Of a stretch of DNA of 64,000 bases, positions 17,857-26,055 are shown piece by piece. The translations under genes were made by a program, and so were the position numbers. The DNA is taken from positions 62,001 to 126,000 of the forward strand of contig CAJTPS010000006.1 in NCBI GenBank assembly GCA_910578555.1. The letters run 5' to 3'. Position 1 is the stretch's first letter, and each line of letters starts with the position of its first letter. This DNA is from an uncultured Lachnospiraceae bacterium (GTDB lineage: Bacteria > Bacillota > Clostridia > Lachnospirales > Lachnospiraceae). The notes under the pieces were generated by a model, which saw nothing but the letters and a program-made list of their open reading frames with translations, had not been told where the DNA came from and ran no database searches.

Positions 17857-18291
17857 ATGAACAAGGAGATGGTGGACATGACTAACGCAGAAATGTTTTC
17901 AGCCATTATGGCGCGTCTGGATTCCATGGAAGCAGGCTTGCATAAGCGGATCGACGGGCTTGAAGAGCGGATCGGCAGACTCGAGGAACGAATGGACAGG
18001 CTCGAAGCGAGAGTGGATAGCCTTGAGGCAAAGGTGGATAAGCTTGAGCAGCACATGGACAGTATGGAAGTGCGCATGGATAAAATGGAATCCGACAATG
18101 ACATGGAATTTAAGGCGGTACGAACGGAGATGGATGTCGCTTATAAAATGTTATTGAAGGAGATCTACAGTGTGAATGACAAAGTGGACCGTCTGTTGTA
18201 CATGAAGGATATCGACGGTTATGGGAACATGAAGATACAGGTCGATCTGCTGGCGAGGGGATATCAGGAACTGAAGGCGCGGATCGGATAG
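17857..18291 (+). CDS. Small coiled-coil protein of unknown function
   Basis: The 144-residue protein has a short N-terminal helix, then seven uninterrupted heptads (residues about 31-79) of the pattern R-I/M/V-D-x-L/M-E-x, and a C-terminal helix (residues about 95-144). There is no signal peptide or membrane segment, so a cytoplasmic parallel oligomer is likely. GGGAGG precedes the ATG. I do not recognise a family with a known role; similar short coiled-coil proteins are common hypotheticals in clostridia. The gene stands alone with a long structured leader. A GC-rich hairpin follows its stop. Confidence 0.72.
   Translation: MNKEMVDMTNAEMFSAIMARLDSMEAGLHKRIDGLEERIGRLEERMDRLEARVDSLEAKVDKLEQHMDSMEVRMDKMESDNDMEFKAVRTEMDVAYKMLLKEIYSVNDKVDRLLYMKDIDGYGNMKIQVDLLARGYQELKARIG
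17947..18093 (+). repeat. Seven degenerate 21-bp tandem repeats encoding heptads
   Basis: Seven consecutive 21-base units each encode one heptad with hydrophobic residues at the second and fifth place and Glu at the sixth. The units differ in sequence but stay in register. Expansion by duplication of a heptad unit is likely, and copy number could vary between strains. Confidence 0.65.
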
Positions 18292-18294
18292 ACA

Positions 18295-18349
18295 CCGGCA
18301 CTTTTCTATGTGCACCCGGGGAGGGACAGGTAAAGCCGGGCGGTGCCGG
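18295..18349. terminator. GC-rich hairpin between convergent genes
   Basis: CCGGCAC (18295-18301) pairs with GTGCCGG (18343-18349), enclosing a second CCCGG/CCGGG pairing (18315-18319 with 18336-18340). It separates the coiled-coil gene from the convergent transglutaminase gene. There is no U-tract on either strand, so intrinsic termination is uncertain. Confidence 0.35.
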
Positions 18350-18368
18350 CGCATGGGCTGATATCCGC

Positions 18369-20741
18369 CTACCACCCCGCCATCCACGCACACGCCTCCT
18401 CAAACTCTTCCGACGAAAGCTCCCTCGGCGAGAACGCGGCTTTATTCAGTATCCGGATCAACTTTTCGGGGATACCGTTTTCATCGGACAGAACCCCGTG
18501 TCCGGTCAGCCATGCGATCTGCGCTTCAAAACTCCTCAGAGCATACAGCTCCCGTTTCAGACGATTGCTCTTCACACTTGCCATGGAAATACCGCTGTGG
18601 TCGGCAGCTTGTTCCCGTACATGCACTTTGCGGATCATATCATGGTAGTTCATCAGCAGTTTTCCGCTGCGGTCGGCCCGGCGGTAATGATACAGCCGGC
18701 GTCCTTTTCTGACCAGAATCCACACAGGAATCAGGAGAAGTGCTATCATCAGGCAGAATACGAGTCTGTGGAGCAAGTCGCCAAACGCCCCTGACATGTC
18801 GGTATCCGCGGGCTGTTCCTTGGTGTCCGGACCGGCATAGTTCTCACCGTCTCCGGTCTGGAACAGGCGTGTGAACATATCCCATATGCTCACGCGTTCT
18901 TCTTCCGCATCCGTCCGATAAGGCGTAAGTTCTACGGGATACCATCCCAGATTATCATCGTATACTTCCACCCATGCGTGGGCATTGGCATCCGATGCGT
19001 CGTAAGATACAACGGCGTTTTGGGGTATAAGGGAGGCCCCTTCGTAGTAGTCGGCGACGCTTAGATCTGTCACGTTGGCATCGGCAGCTACCTCGAAGGC
19101 GTCCACGGCATACCCTTCCACATAGCGGGCGGGAATCCCCATATAGCGCAGGATCAGCACGGCGGAGCTGGCATAGTGGGCACAGTACCCTTTTCGCTTT
19201 TCTGCCAGGAAATAATTGACGAAATCTTTGCGTCGCGGTGTGATTCCGGGGCTTAGCGTATAGGGATATTCATTTTGAAAGTAATCGCGGAGTCCGGTGA
19301 TGATTTCCTCGCGGGAACCGGCAAGTTCGGCTTCTTCACAGAAGGCGGCGATTGCGGACAGATTCTCTTCCGGAACCGTCAGCCACAGATCACTTGAGAG
19401 CGGTCCGGCATTTCCTTCGGGGAGGGGCGCTAGAAGCGGATAATAGGTATACACCTGCGTTTTGCCGGGAACGATCGTCTTTCGGGTATCCTCGGAATAA
19501 TAGGGCAGGTATACACCGCGCATTGCCGCAATGTTTTTAATTTTCATGGTGCCTTTGGCGTAATGAACAGGATCAGCCCAAAAAGCGTTTTTAAGCCGGA
19601 GTGCGGTGTCGCAGTCCCAGCCTTCGGTGTAGGCAGTCGCGTCTTCTATGCTCCAGTGGTTTTCAAAGGGAACATAAGCGGCGCCGACGAAGGTCTTCAG
19701 ATAGATCCGATCGTAAGTATAGGGTGCAAACTCCAGTGTCAGATCGGGTTCATAGTCCAGGCGGACAGAATTGACACCGCCCAGTCGTCCGTTTACGAGT
19801 CCGCCGGTTGTGGGATAGAAATTGATCAGTCCCATCACGCCAAGGAGATAGATATTCTCCATGGCATCCATAGTCTGTACCTTAAAGGAGCTCCGTTTGC
19901 GGTCAGCCTGATAGACGCTTTGCGGAAGCAGGAAGGAAGTAATGCTCACGACGAGGCTGCACAGAACCGCAACCGCAAGCAGGGCGCTCACGACAGCTTT
20001 GGCAGAAACATTCCCGTAAAATATATGTTTGGCGGCTGCTTTCTGCAGGGTCTTTGTCTTCAGGCGATGGTAATGATAGCGGCTTTGCCGCAGGATATAT
20101 ACGGTGATGAGCCCGGCCGCAAACAGAATAATGTAGCCGGCAGCAGGCTCGTACTCCAGATAGACAGGCACTAACAGGAAACAGACGGAAGGAATGGCAG
20201 CCGAATAGTATTTGGCTTTGCGCGAGATCAGTCCGTTTGTGATAACGCAGCCGACGACAGCAAAATAGCACATGGCCACGGAGACTGCCAGATAATGGTT
20301 TTCAACCTGTTCCGCATAGCTGACCTGCGCCTCGGCTTCGAAGAAAGCGGCGGCGGCGGCAGCAATATCATTCAGGATGCCATAGAAACCGCTGCTGATA
20401 TAGACACGCATACCGATTCCGGTGTACAGGGAGAGGATGAAAATCAGGGTGTAGCCCACATTTTCCCACCAGACGGAAGCGTAGAGCGTGGCACAGTAGA
20501 GCGCGGCGACAAGCGCCGACAGAAAGAAAGCCCACTTTGCATAGGAAATATGGAATGCGGACAGCATACCGCCCAGACTTCCCGTGACAATGGCAAACAG
20601 GAAGAAGGCGCGGACGAGCAGATTGATCCGGCGGTCAGCTTTATTCGCACTGTTCAGGGCGGACAGGCTATCGGATAGCAGGATGCCTTCGGACAGAACA
20701 ATATTTTGTTGTTGTTTCCCGGTCCGGGTCTTCTTAGCCAT
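18369..20741 (-). CDS. Membrane-anchored transglutaminase-like protein (TgpA type)
   Basis: The 790-residue protein starts with about seven transmembrane helices (residues about 42-275), continues with a large extracellular part, and has a transglutaminase-like core with KRKGYCAHYASSAVLILRYM (Cys), ARYVEGYAV and ANAHAWVEVYDDNLGWYPVE (His and acidic residue). A further helix and a cytoplasmic DUF4129-like tail end it. Such proteins stand with MoxR ATPases and DUF58 proteins, as here, and are thought to modify or assemble exported proteins. The catalytic residues look intact. Its start overlaps the DUF58 gene by eight bases, and GGAGA lies upstream. Confidence 0.86.
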   Translation of the reverse strand: MAKKTRTGKQQQNIVLSEGILLSDSLSALNSANKADRRINLLVRAFFLFAIVTGSLGGMLSAFHISYAKWAFFLSALVAALYCATLYASVWWENVGYTLIFILSLYTGIGMRVYISSGFYGILNDIAAAAAAFFEAEAQVSYAEQVENHYLAVSVAMCYFAVVGCVITNGLISRKAKYYSAAIPSVCFLLVPVYLEYEPAAGYIILFAAGLITVYILRQSRYHYHRLKTKTLQKAAAKHIFYGNVSAKAVVSALLAVAVLCSLVVSITSFLLPQSVYQADRKRSSFKVQTMDAMENIYLLGVMGLINFYPTTGGLVNGRLGGVNSVRLDYEPDLTLEFAPYTYDRIYLKTFVGAAYVPFENHWSIEDATAYTEGWDCDTALRLKNAFWADPVHYAKGTMKIKNIAAMRGVYLPYYSEDTRKTIVPGKTQVYTYYPLLAPLPEGNAGPLSSDLWLTVPEENLSAIAAFCEEAELAGSREEIITGLRDYFQNEYPYTLSPGITPRRKDFVNYFLAEKRKGYCAHYASSAVLILRYMGIPARYVEGYAVDAFEVAADANVTDLSVADYYEGASLIPQNAVVSYDASDANAHAWVEVYDDNLGWYPVELTPYRTDAEEERVSIWDMFTRLFQTGDGENYAGPDTKEQPADTDMSGAFGDLLHRLVFCLMIALLLIPVWILVRKGRRLYHYRRADRSGKLLMNYHDMIRKVHVREQAADHSGISMASVKSNRLKRELYALRSFEAQIAWLTGHGVLSDENGIPEKLIRILNKAAFSPRELSSEEFEEACAWMAGW

Positions 20742-21810
20742 TGGTACATATCTCCATCTGTATGGTATCGTCCTGTGTAGTAATACACAGGTAACTTTGC
20801 AGCTGCGGATAGCAGTTTGCCATATAATGCTGCAGCCCGCTGCAGCTACGGGAGGACAGGTCGGTGCTCAAGATTTCACACAGAGCAGCCTCCAGTTCAT
20901 CTGTGTCGCCGCAGGAACAGGCGTCGAAAGTATAAAGACGCTGATTCCAGACAAGCAGCCTGACGCTCATGCGTGCCTGGAGCATGCCGGCGATTTGGAG
21001 GCAGCCCTCCGTCAGCAGCTTCTGCGCCATGGTCTTATCGCCGGGAAGATCCAGAAGGAGTACATGCTCACTGCCGGAGAGAGAGACGCGCTCTTTTACC
21101 ATCAGTTCCTGCCCTCTGGCTGACAGTTTCCAGTGGATATCCCGCGGTCTGTCACCCGGTACATAAGCACGGATGTCGCTGACTTCGCTGTGGTCGTTTC
21201 CCTTTCGTGTACTTTCCGTAAGTTCCGCCGCACCGGCATACGCTTCCGGAAGGGAGAACTGCGGCGCTTCGCTATATTCCGGCAGGACGAAAAAACATTC
21301 TTCTATACTGCAGCCGACGCAAATCCGGAAAATGCCCAGCAGATCCGCAAGGACGTATTCTTTACAGGAAAAAGTGATCCGTCCCAGATCGGTTACGGAG
21401 ACGGTCATCGGGAACCGTTTGGTGCCGCGGGGCGGAATCGACAGCAGCAGCTTCTGCTCCTCTTCGGTCTGGAAAAAGGAATTGCCGATAAAGAGTTTCC
21501 ATGTGCTGTGCAGTGCACAGAAGAAGCTGCGGTTCGTTATGCTGACGATCACGCAGACCGGTTCCTGCGGGCGGACGGTCTTATGTGTAACCGTGATCGT
21601 TCCTTCTACGGAATCCGCAAGGCGCCATGCCGCATAGAAAGAGCAGGGCACAAGCAGGGTGAGAATCATTCCCGTAAGCAGGAAGAAGTATCCCCGCAAG
21701 GCCAGAAAGAGCAGGAGATTGACGATATAAAGCAGCACAAAAGCCGCCAGATGTAAGGCGGAAATTTTGATTTTCTTTTTTGGATTTCCAGTTGTCACAT
21801 TTACATTCAT
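20734..21810 (-). CDS. DUF58 domain protein
   Basis: The 358-residue protein has two N-terminal transmembrane helices (residues about 17-58) and a C-terminal DUF58 region with the conserved RAYVPGDRPRDIHWKLSA near residues 215-232 and a VWA-like LLLDLPGD. DUF58 proteins are partners of MoxR ATPases, and the MoxR gene lies just upstream in the same operon. The molecular role is not established. The ribosome binding site is weak (GAGATATTACC). Confidence 0.82.
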   Translation of the reverse strand: MNVNVTTGNPKKKIKISALHLAAFVLLYIVNLLLFLALRGYFFLLTGMILTLLVPCSFYAAWRLADSVEGTITVTHKTVRPQEPVCVIVSITNRSFFCALHSTWKLFIGNSFFQTEEEQKLLLSIPPRGTKRFPMTVSVTDLGRITFSCKEYVLADLLGIFRICVGCSIEECFFVLPEYSEAPQFSLPEAYAGAAELTESTRKGNDHSEVSDIRAYVPGDRPRDIHWKLSARGQELMVKERVSLSGSEHVLLLDLPGDKTMAQKLLTEGCLQIAGMLQARMSVRLLVWNQRLYTFDACSCGDTDELEAALCEILSTDLSSRSCSGLQHYMANCYPQLQSYLCITTQDDTIQMEICTNG

Positions 21811-21926
21811 CGGTAATATCTCATCAAAATCAGGAAATTCTTTGGCGTGTTTTGCGTTCGCGACAAATTTTCCGAGATATGCAGCATTTCAAGAGAATTA
21901 TTCATAATCTCGCAATCGCGCGAAGT

Positions 21927-22862
21927 TTAATTTTTTATTTTAGGTGTCCGTACTGTCTCGTAGAGTCTGTCTATGGCGGCCGCAGGGGAGAGGCCTTCGG
22001 CGAGCGCCCTTGCGCTGAGACGCACGCGGTGTCCGAGTACGTCAACAAGTACACTCTGCACGTCGTGAGCCGTGATAAAATCCCGTCCGTCGATCATGGC
22101 CATGGCCCGTGACATGCGCAGCAGCGCGATAGCGGCACGGGGACTGGCACCCTGGGCATAAAGCGGATCGTTTCTTGTCTGTTCCACGAGGGAAACCATA
22201 TATTCATACAGAGAATCATGGACGAACACGGCTTCGGTTTTCGCCTGTAGTTCCAGCAGTTCTTCCAGAGAGAGTATGGGCGATATGCCGGCAAGCTGTT
22301 TCCACACTTCACCCTTTAAAAGAGCTACGGCATCTTCGTGACCCGGGTATCCCATAGAAAGGCGGATCAGAAAACGGTCAAGCTGGGACTCCGGCAGCAG
22401 CTGTGTACCGGAGGAACCGGCCGGATTCTGCGTGGCGATTACGATGAAGGGTTCCGGCAGTCTGCGGGTTGTGCCCTCTATGCTCACCTGCCGTTCTTCC
22501 ATGACCTCTAACAGCGCCGACTGGGTTTTCGGAGAGGTTCGGTTGATTTCGTCCGCAAGCAGCAGATTACAGAAGACTGCGCCTTCCTGAAATTCAAATT
22601 CCCCTTTCTGACTGTGGTACATGGAGAAACCGAGCAGATCGCTGGGGAGAACATCGGGGGTAAACTGGACTCTTGTATAATCCAGAGACAGTACTTTGGC
22701 AAAAGTGGTGGCGAGGGTTGTTTTTCCTACGCCGGGGATATCTTCCATCAGAATATGACCGCCGCCGATGATCGCGGCGAGCACTTTTTCCACGACGTCT
22801 TCTTTCCCTTTGATGATTCTGTTCACGGCGGTCTGAACCTGCATTAATTTATGATCGGACAT
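21927..22862 (-). CDS. MoxR-family AAA+ ATPase
   Basis: The 311-residue ATPase has Walker A EDIPGVGKTTLA near residues 39-50, Walker B LLLADEINR near 100-108, a sensor region ATQNPAGSSGTQLLPES near 142 and the helical lid at the C-terminus. MoxR ATPases act as chaperones for maturation of enzyme complexes and work with VWA/DUF58 partners. It is the first gene of the MoxR-DUF58-transglutaminase operon, with GGAGG before the start. The gap of 116 bases to DUF58 is AT-rich and has no gene. Confidence 0.87.
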   Translation of the reverse strand: MSDHKLMQVQTAVNRIIKGKEDVVEKVLAAIIGGGHILMEDIPGVGKTTLATTFAKVLSLDYTRVQFTPDVLPSDLLGFSMYHSQKGEFEFQEGAVFCNLLLADEINRTSPKTQSALLEVMEERQVSIEGTTRRLPEPFIVIATQNPAGSSGTQLLPESQLDRFLIRLSMGYPGHEDAVALLKGEVWKQLAGISPILSLEELLELQAKTEAVFVHDSLYEYMVSLVEQTRNDPLYAQGASPRAAIALLRMSRAMAMIDGRDFITAHDVQSVLVDVLGHRVRLSARALAEGLSPAAAIDRLYETVRTPKIKN

Positions 22863-23037
22863 GGGGTGCCTCCAATATAATTATTTATAAGGTTAATAAG
22901 GTTAAGAGTATTAAAAGGTATTTTGTTAATTATGCCGGGCAGATTGCGTAATGTGCCCTCTTATTTTGTAATATATCTTTTGATATCTTACTTATTATAT
23001 AATAATACCCCCTCCGCATACAACCCCAGCCTTTGCG

Positions 23038-23066
23038 TTGACTTTTCCGGGCGTGCTGGCTACAAT
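23038..23066 (+). promoter_or_regulatory. Sigma-A promoter of the hybrid sensor kinase
   Basis: TTGACT (23038-23043), a 17-base spacer and TACAAT (23061-23066) lie 55 bases before the ATG at 23121. The rest of the 258-base divergent gap (22863-23120) is AT-rich and contains an imperfect dyad GTAATATATC/GATATCTTAC around 22969-22992. Confidence 0.6.
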
Positions 23067-23120
23067 AGATTTAGAAATTTCAGAAAATTCCGCAAGGCGG
23101 AATCATAAAGGTAATTGTGT

Positions 23121-25973
23121 ATGAAAAAACGGTATTTTATGAGACGGATGCAGGTTCAAATTATTTTATTGACAGTACTGGCACTTGCGACAGTTTTGCT
23201 TCCGCAGAGGGTCTGTGCGCAGGAATCGCGTACTGTGCGGATCGGCTTTTTTCCGATGGAGGGATTTCACACTTATACGGAGACGCATGGATATGACGGT
23301 ATGGACCTTGCCTATCTGGAAAGGTTATGCGTATACACCGGGTGGCAGATCGAATGCGTGGAATGCGACAGCTGGGATGACGCGTTAATGAAGCTGCAGA
23401 ACAAAGAGGTGGATCTGGTAGGGTCCGCACAGTATTCGGCAGGGCGGGCAGAGGTCTATGATTATGCGGCCGTCTCCAGCGGATATACATATGGCTGTCT
23501 GTTTGTGGAGCCTGACAGTGACCTTGCTTTTGAGGATTTTGACCGTATGCGGGATATGACTTTTGGCGTCGTGGCGAGTTACATCCGTAAGGGTGAATTT
23601 CTGGATTATCTGGATCGTAACGGAATCAGTGATCCGCATATCCGGGAATATGATACGACACGACAGATGCAGGCGGCGCTTAAGGACGGAGAAGTCGATA
23701 TTGCGGTACATACACTGACGGAGATCTGGGAGCAGCAGTGTCTGGTGGGTAAGTTTGCCTACGCACCGTATTATTATATTACCTGGAAGGGCAACGATGA
23801 GCTTCTGAATGAACTGAATATGGGGATCGAGGATCTGCACATGGATACGCCCACACTGGAGCAGGATCTCATGAACGAGTACTATGGAGACAGGCGGGAG
23901 AACTTTGCTGCTGAGGAACTGCAGTTTATCAACAGCGCCGAGACGATCAGGGTCGGTTTCTATCAGGATACCAAGCCGCTTGCGTATGTGAATGACAGTG
24001 GAGAATGCGATGGAATCTACATTCGTATTCTGCAGGCAGCAGCGGAGAGAAGCGGGGTTACCCTGGAATTTTGCCCGCTGGGGCGGACGGAATATTGGAA
24101 AGATATGCTTATACAAGGGAAAATCGATTTCTATGCGGGAGCGAGCGGTGTACAGCTTGCGGGAGATGAAGATATTGCATTGACCGACACGTTTATGGAT
24201 TACAATGCGGTTATCATATCTAAGAATGATCATGATATGTCCACGGATGATGTGACTATGGTGCTGACGAACGGACGCGCTTACTGGGCGGAGGAACTTC
24301 AGCTGAAAAAGGCGGTGCTTTATCGGGACAGCGCCAGGGCATGTCTGGATGCGTTAGAGGCGGAAGAAGCGGATATTACGCTGATGAACACAATAGAGTT
24401 TAACTACCAGTCGAAAAACGAGCGGTATTCCAATCTGATTGAATGGGATAATTACCGATACCAGTCGGATGCGGCGCTGGCGGCCCTGGCGGCGGCAAAT
24501 CCCGTCATGATTGACGTGATGAATAAAGCGCTGGGATCGGTAACGGAGGATGAGAGGGATGATATCATTAATCTGTACATGAATATTCCCTATGTGGATT
24601 ACGGGTTTGCCGATTATCTGTATCAATCCAGGGATCTGCTCATTATTTTTGGCATCGTGCTTGCACTGTTTGCCGCCTTCGGCTGTGTCATTTCCAGACT
24701 GCAGCGGGAGTCCTATCAGATGCTGGAGAATAAGAATAAAGAGCTGCAAATTGCCATAGATGAAGCGGAACATGCGAACAAGGCAAAGACAGAATTTCTC
24801 TCCCATATGTCTCATGACATACGGACGCCGATCAACGGAATCATGGGTATGCTGAATATTGCGGAGAAAAATCCGCTCGATGCGGACAGACAGGAAGACT
24901 GCCGAAAGAAGATTAAGACATCAGCAGAGCATCTGCTGTCCTTAATTAATGATGTACTGGATATTAATAAGATGGAAAGCGGTAATGTGGAGTTTTCCAG
25001 AGAGATTTTCAATCTGCGGGAACTGTTGCGCAACTGTGCGGTAATCGTCGGCGGGCAGGCCTTGGCGCGCGGGGTGAAGCTGACGACGGAATTTGAGGAG
25101 CCGGAACTGCTGCGGCATGAATTATATATAGGCAGCCCGCTGCACATCAAACAGATTCTGATCAACATAGCGGGCAATGCCGTGAAATACAATAAACCTG
25201 ACGGAAGCGTTAATCTGCGCTGCTATGAGATTTCGGAGGAAAACGGTACCGCCCGGATCTGTTTCGAGGTTTCCGATACGGGAGTCGGTATGAGCAAAGC
25301 GTATATGGGGCATATCTTCGAGCCGTTTACACAGGAGGACAGCGGCGCCAGAACTACCTATCAGGGAACGGGCCTCGGCATGACGATCACGAAGAAACTG
25401 GTAGACAGCATGGACGGGACGATAGAGATCGAGAGCGAACTTGGGCTGGGCAGCGTATTTACTGTGGTGCTTCCGCTTGCGATCGCACAGGTTAAGGGTG
25501 GCAAAGAAGCAGAAGAGGAGAAGGCGCCGGCACAAAAGAGAGAGAGCGGTGAGCCGGAGCAGATGAGCGGGAAACGTGCTCTGCTTGTAGAGGATAATGA
25601 GCTGAATCAGGAGATTGCCCGCTACATGCTGGAAGAAAACGGGTTGGAGGTCACGCTTGCCATTAACGGTAAAGAGGCGGTTGATCTGTTCCGGGAATCT
25701 GCACCGGGCGCATACCAAATCATTTTTATGGATGTGATGATGCCGGTTATGAACGGACATGATGCGACGAAGGCGATCCGAAGTCTTGAAAGGCCGGATG
25801 CGGCGGTAGTTCCGATTGTCGCCATGACAGCGAATGCTTTTGCGGAGGATGTGCAGGCAGCCAGGGACGCAGGCATGAATGAACATATTGCGAAGCCGCT
25901 GGAGCCGGATATTATTCAGAAAATATTACAACGCTTTCTTGGCGGACATACAACATCCGATGACAGCATCTAA
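23121..25973 (+). CDS. Hybrid sensor histidine kinase with tandem solute-binding domains (BvgS/EvgS-like layout)
   Basis: The 950-residue protein has a signal/anchor helix (residues about 10-32), two consecutive SBP_bac_3 domains outside the cell (about 36-255 and 268-490), a transmembrane helix (about 512-532), a HisKA domain with the phospho-acceptor in FLSHMSHDIRTPINGIMG (about residue 566), a HATPase domain with NAVKYNKPDGS, DTGVGM and GTGLGM, and a receiver with IIFMDVMMPVMNG (Asp near residue 870). It should sense a small solute through the binding domains. No HPt domain is fused, so an external HPt is needed; an orphan one lies at 34878-35225. Start ATG 23121 has AAAGG nine bases upstream. 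Confidence 0.9.
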   Translation: MKKRYFMRRMQVQIILLTVLALATVLLPQRVCAQESRTVRIGFFPMEGFHTYTETHGYDGMDLAYLERLCVYTGWQIECVECDSWDDALMKLQNKEVDLVGSAQYSAGRAEVYDYAAVSSGYTYGCLFVEPDSDLAFEDFDRMRDMTFGVVASYIRKGEFLDYLDRNGISDPHIREYDTTRQMQAALKDGEVDIAVHTLTEIWEQQCLVGKFAYAPYYYITWKGNDELLNELNMGIEDLHMDTPTLEQDLMNEYYGDRRENFAAEELQFINSAETIRVGFYQDTKPLAYVNDSGECDGIYIRILQAAAERSGVTLEFCPLGRTEYWKDMLIQGKIDFYAGASGVQLAGDEDIALTDTFMDYNAVIISKNDHDMSTDDVTMVLTNGRAYWAEELQLKKAVLYRDSARACLDALEAEEADITLMNTIEFNYQSKNERYSNLIEWDNYRYQSDAALAALAAANPVMIDVMNKALGSVTEDERDDIINLYMNIPYVDYGFADYLYQSRDLLIIFGIVLALFAAFGCVISRLQRESYQMLENKNKELQIAIDEAEHANKAKTEFLSHMSHDIRTPINGIMGMLNIAEKNPLDADRQEDCRKKIKTSAEHLLSLINDVLDINKMESGNVEFSREIFNLRELLRNCAVIVGGQALARGVKLTTEFEEPELLRHELYIGSPLHIKQILINIAGNAVKYNKPDGSVNLRCYEISEENGTARICFEVSDTGVGMSKAYMGHIFEPFTQEDSGARTTYQGTGLGMTITKKLVDSMDGTIEIESELGLGSVFTVVLPLAIAQVKGGKEAEEEKAPAQKRESGEPEQMSGKRALLVEDNELNQEIARYMLEENGLEVTLAINGKEAVDLFRESAPGAYQIIFMDVMMPVMNGHDATKAIRSLERPDAAVVPIVAMTANAFAEDVQAARDAGMNEHIAKPLEPDIIQKILQRFLGGHTTSDDSI

Positions 25974-26000
25974 GCTTTGCAGCTTAGGTGCTGTTTTCTT
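25964..26000 (+). terminator. Intrinsic terminator of the hybrid kinase gene
   Basis: CAGCATCTAAGC (25964-25975) pairs with GCTTAGGTGCTG (25982-25993) over twelve positions with one G-T pair, followed by TTTTCTT. The TAA stop codon of the kinase lies inside the 5' arm. Confidence 0.8.
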
Positions 26001-26055
26001 AAGGATTTTTTAATAATTTCCGTCCTATACTGTTTTCAGAAGGAGGAGAAGACAT

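Noticed and set aside
23385..24233. 282-codon minus-strand open frame inside the hybrid kinase
   Set aside because: It lies wholly within the kinase coding sequence, with no start signal and no recognisable protein features.
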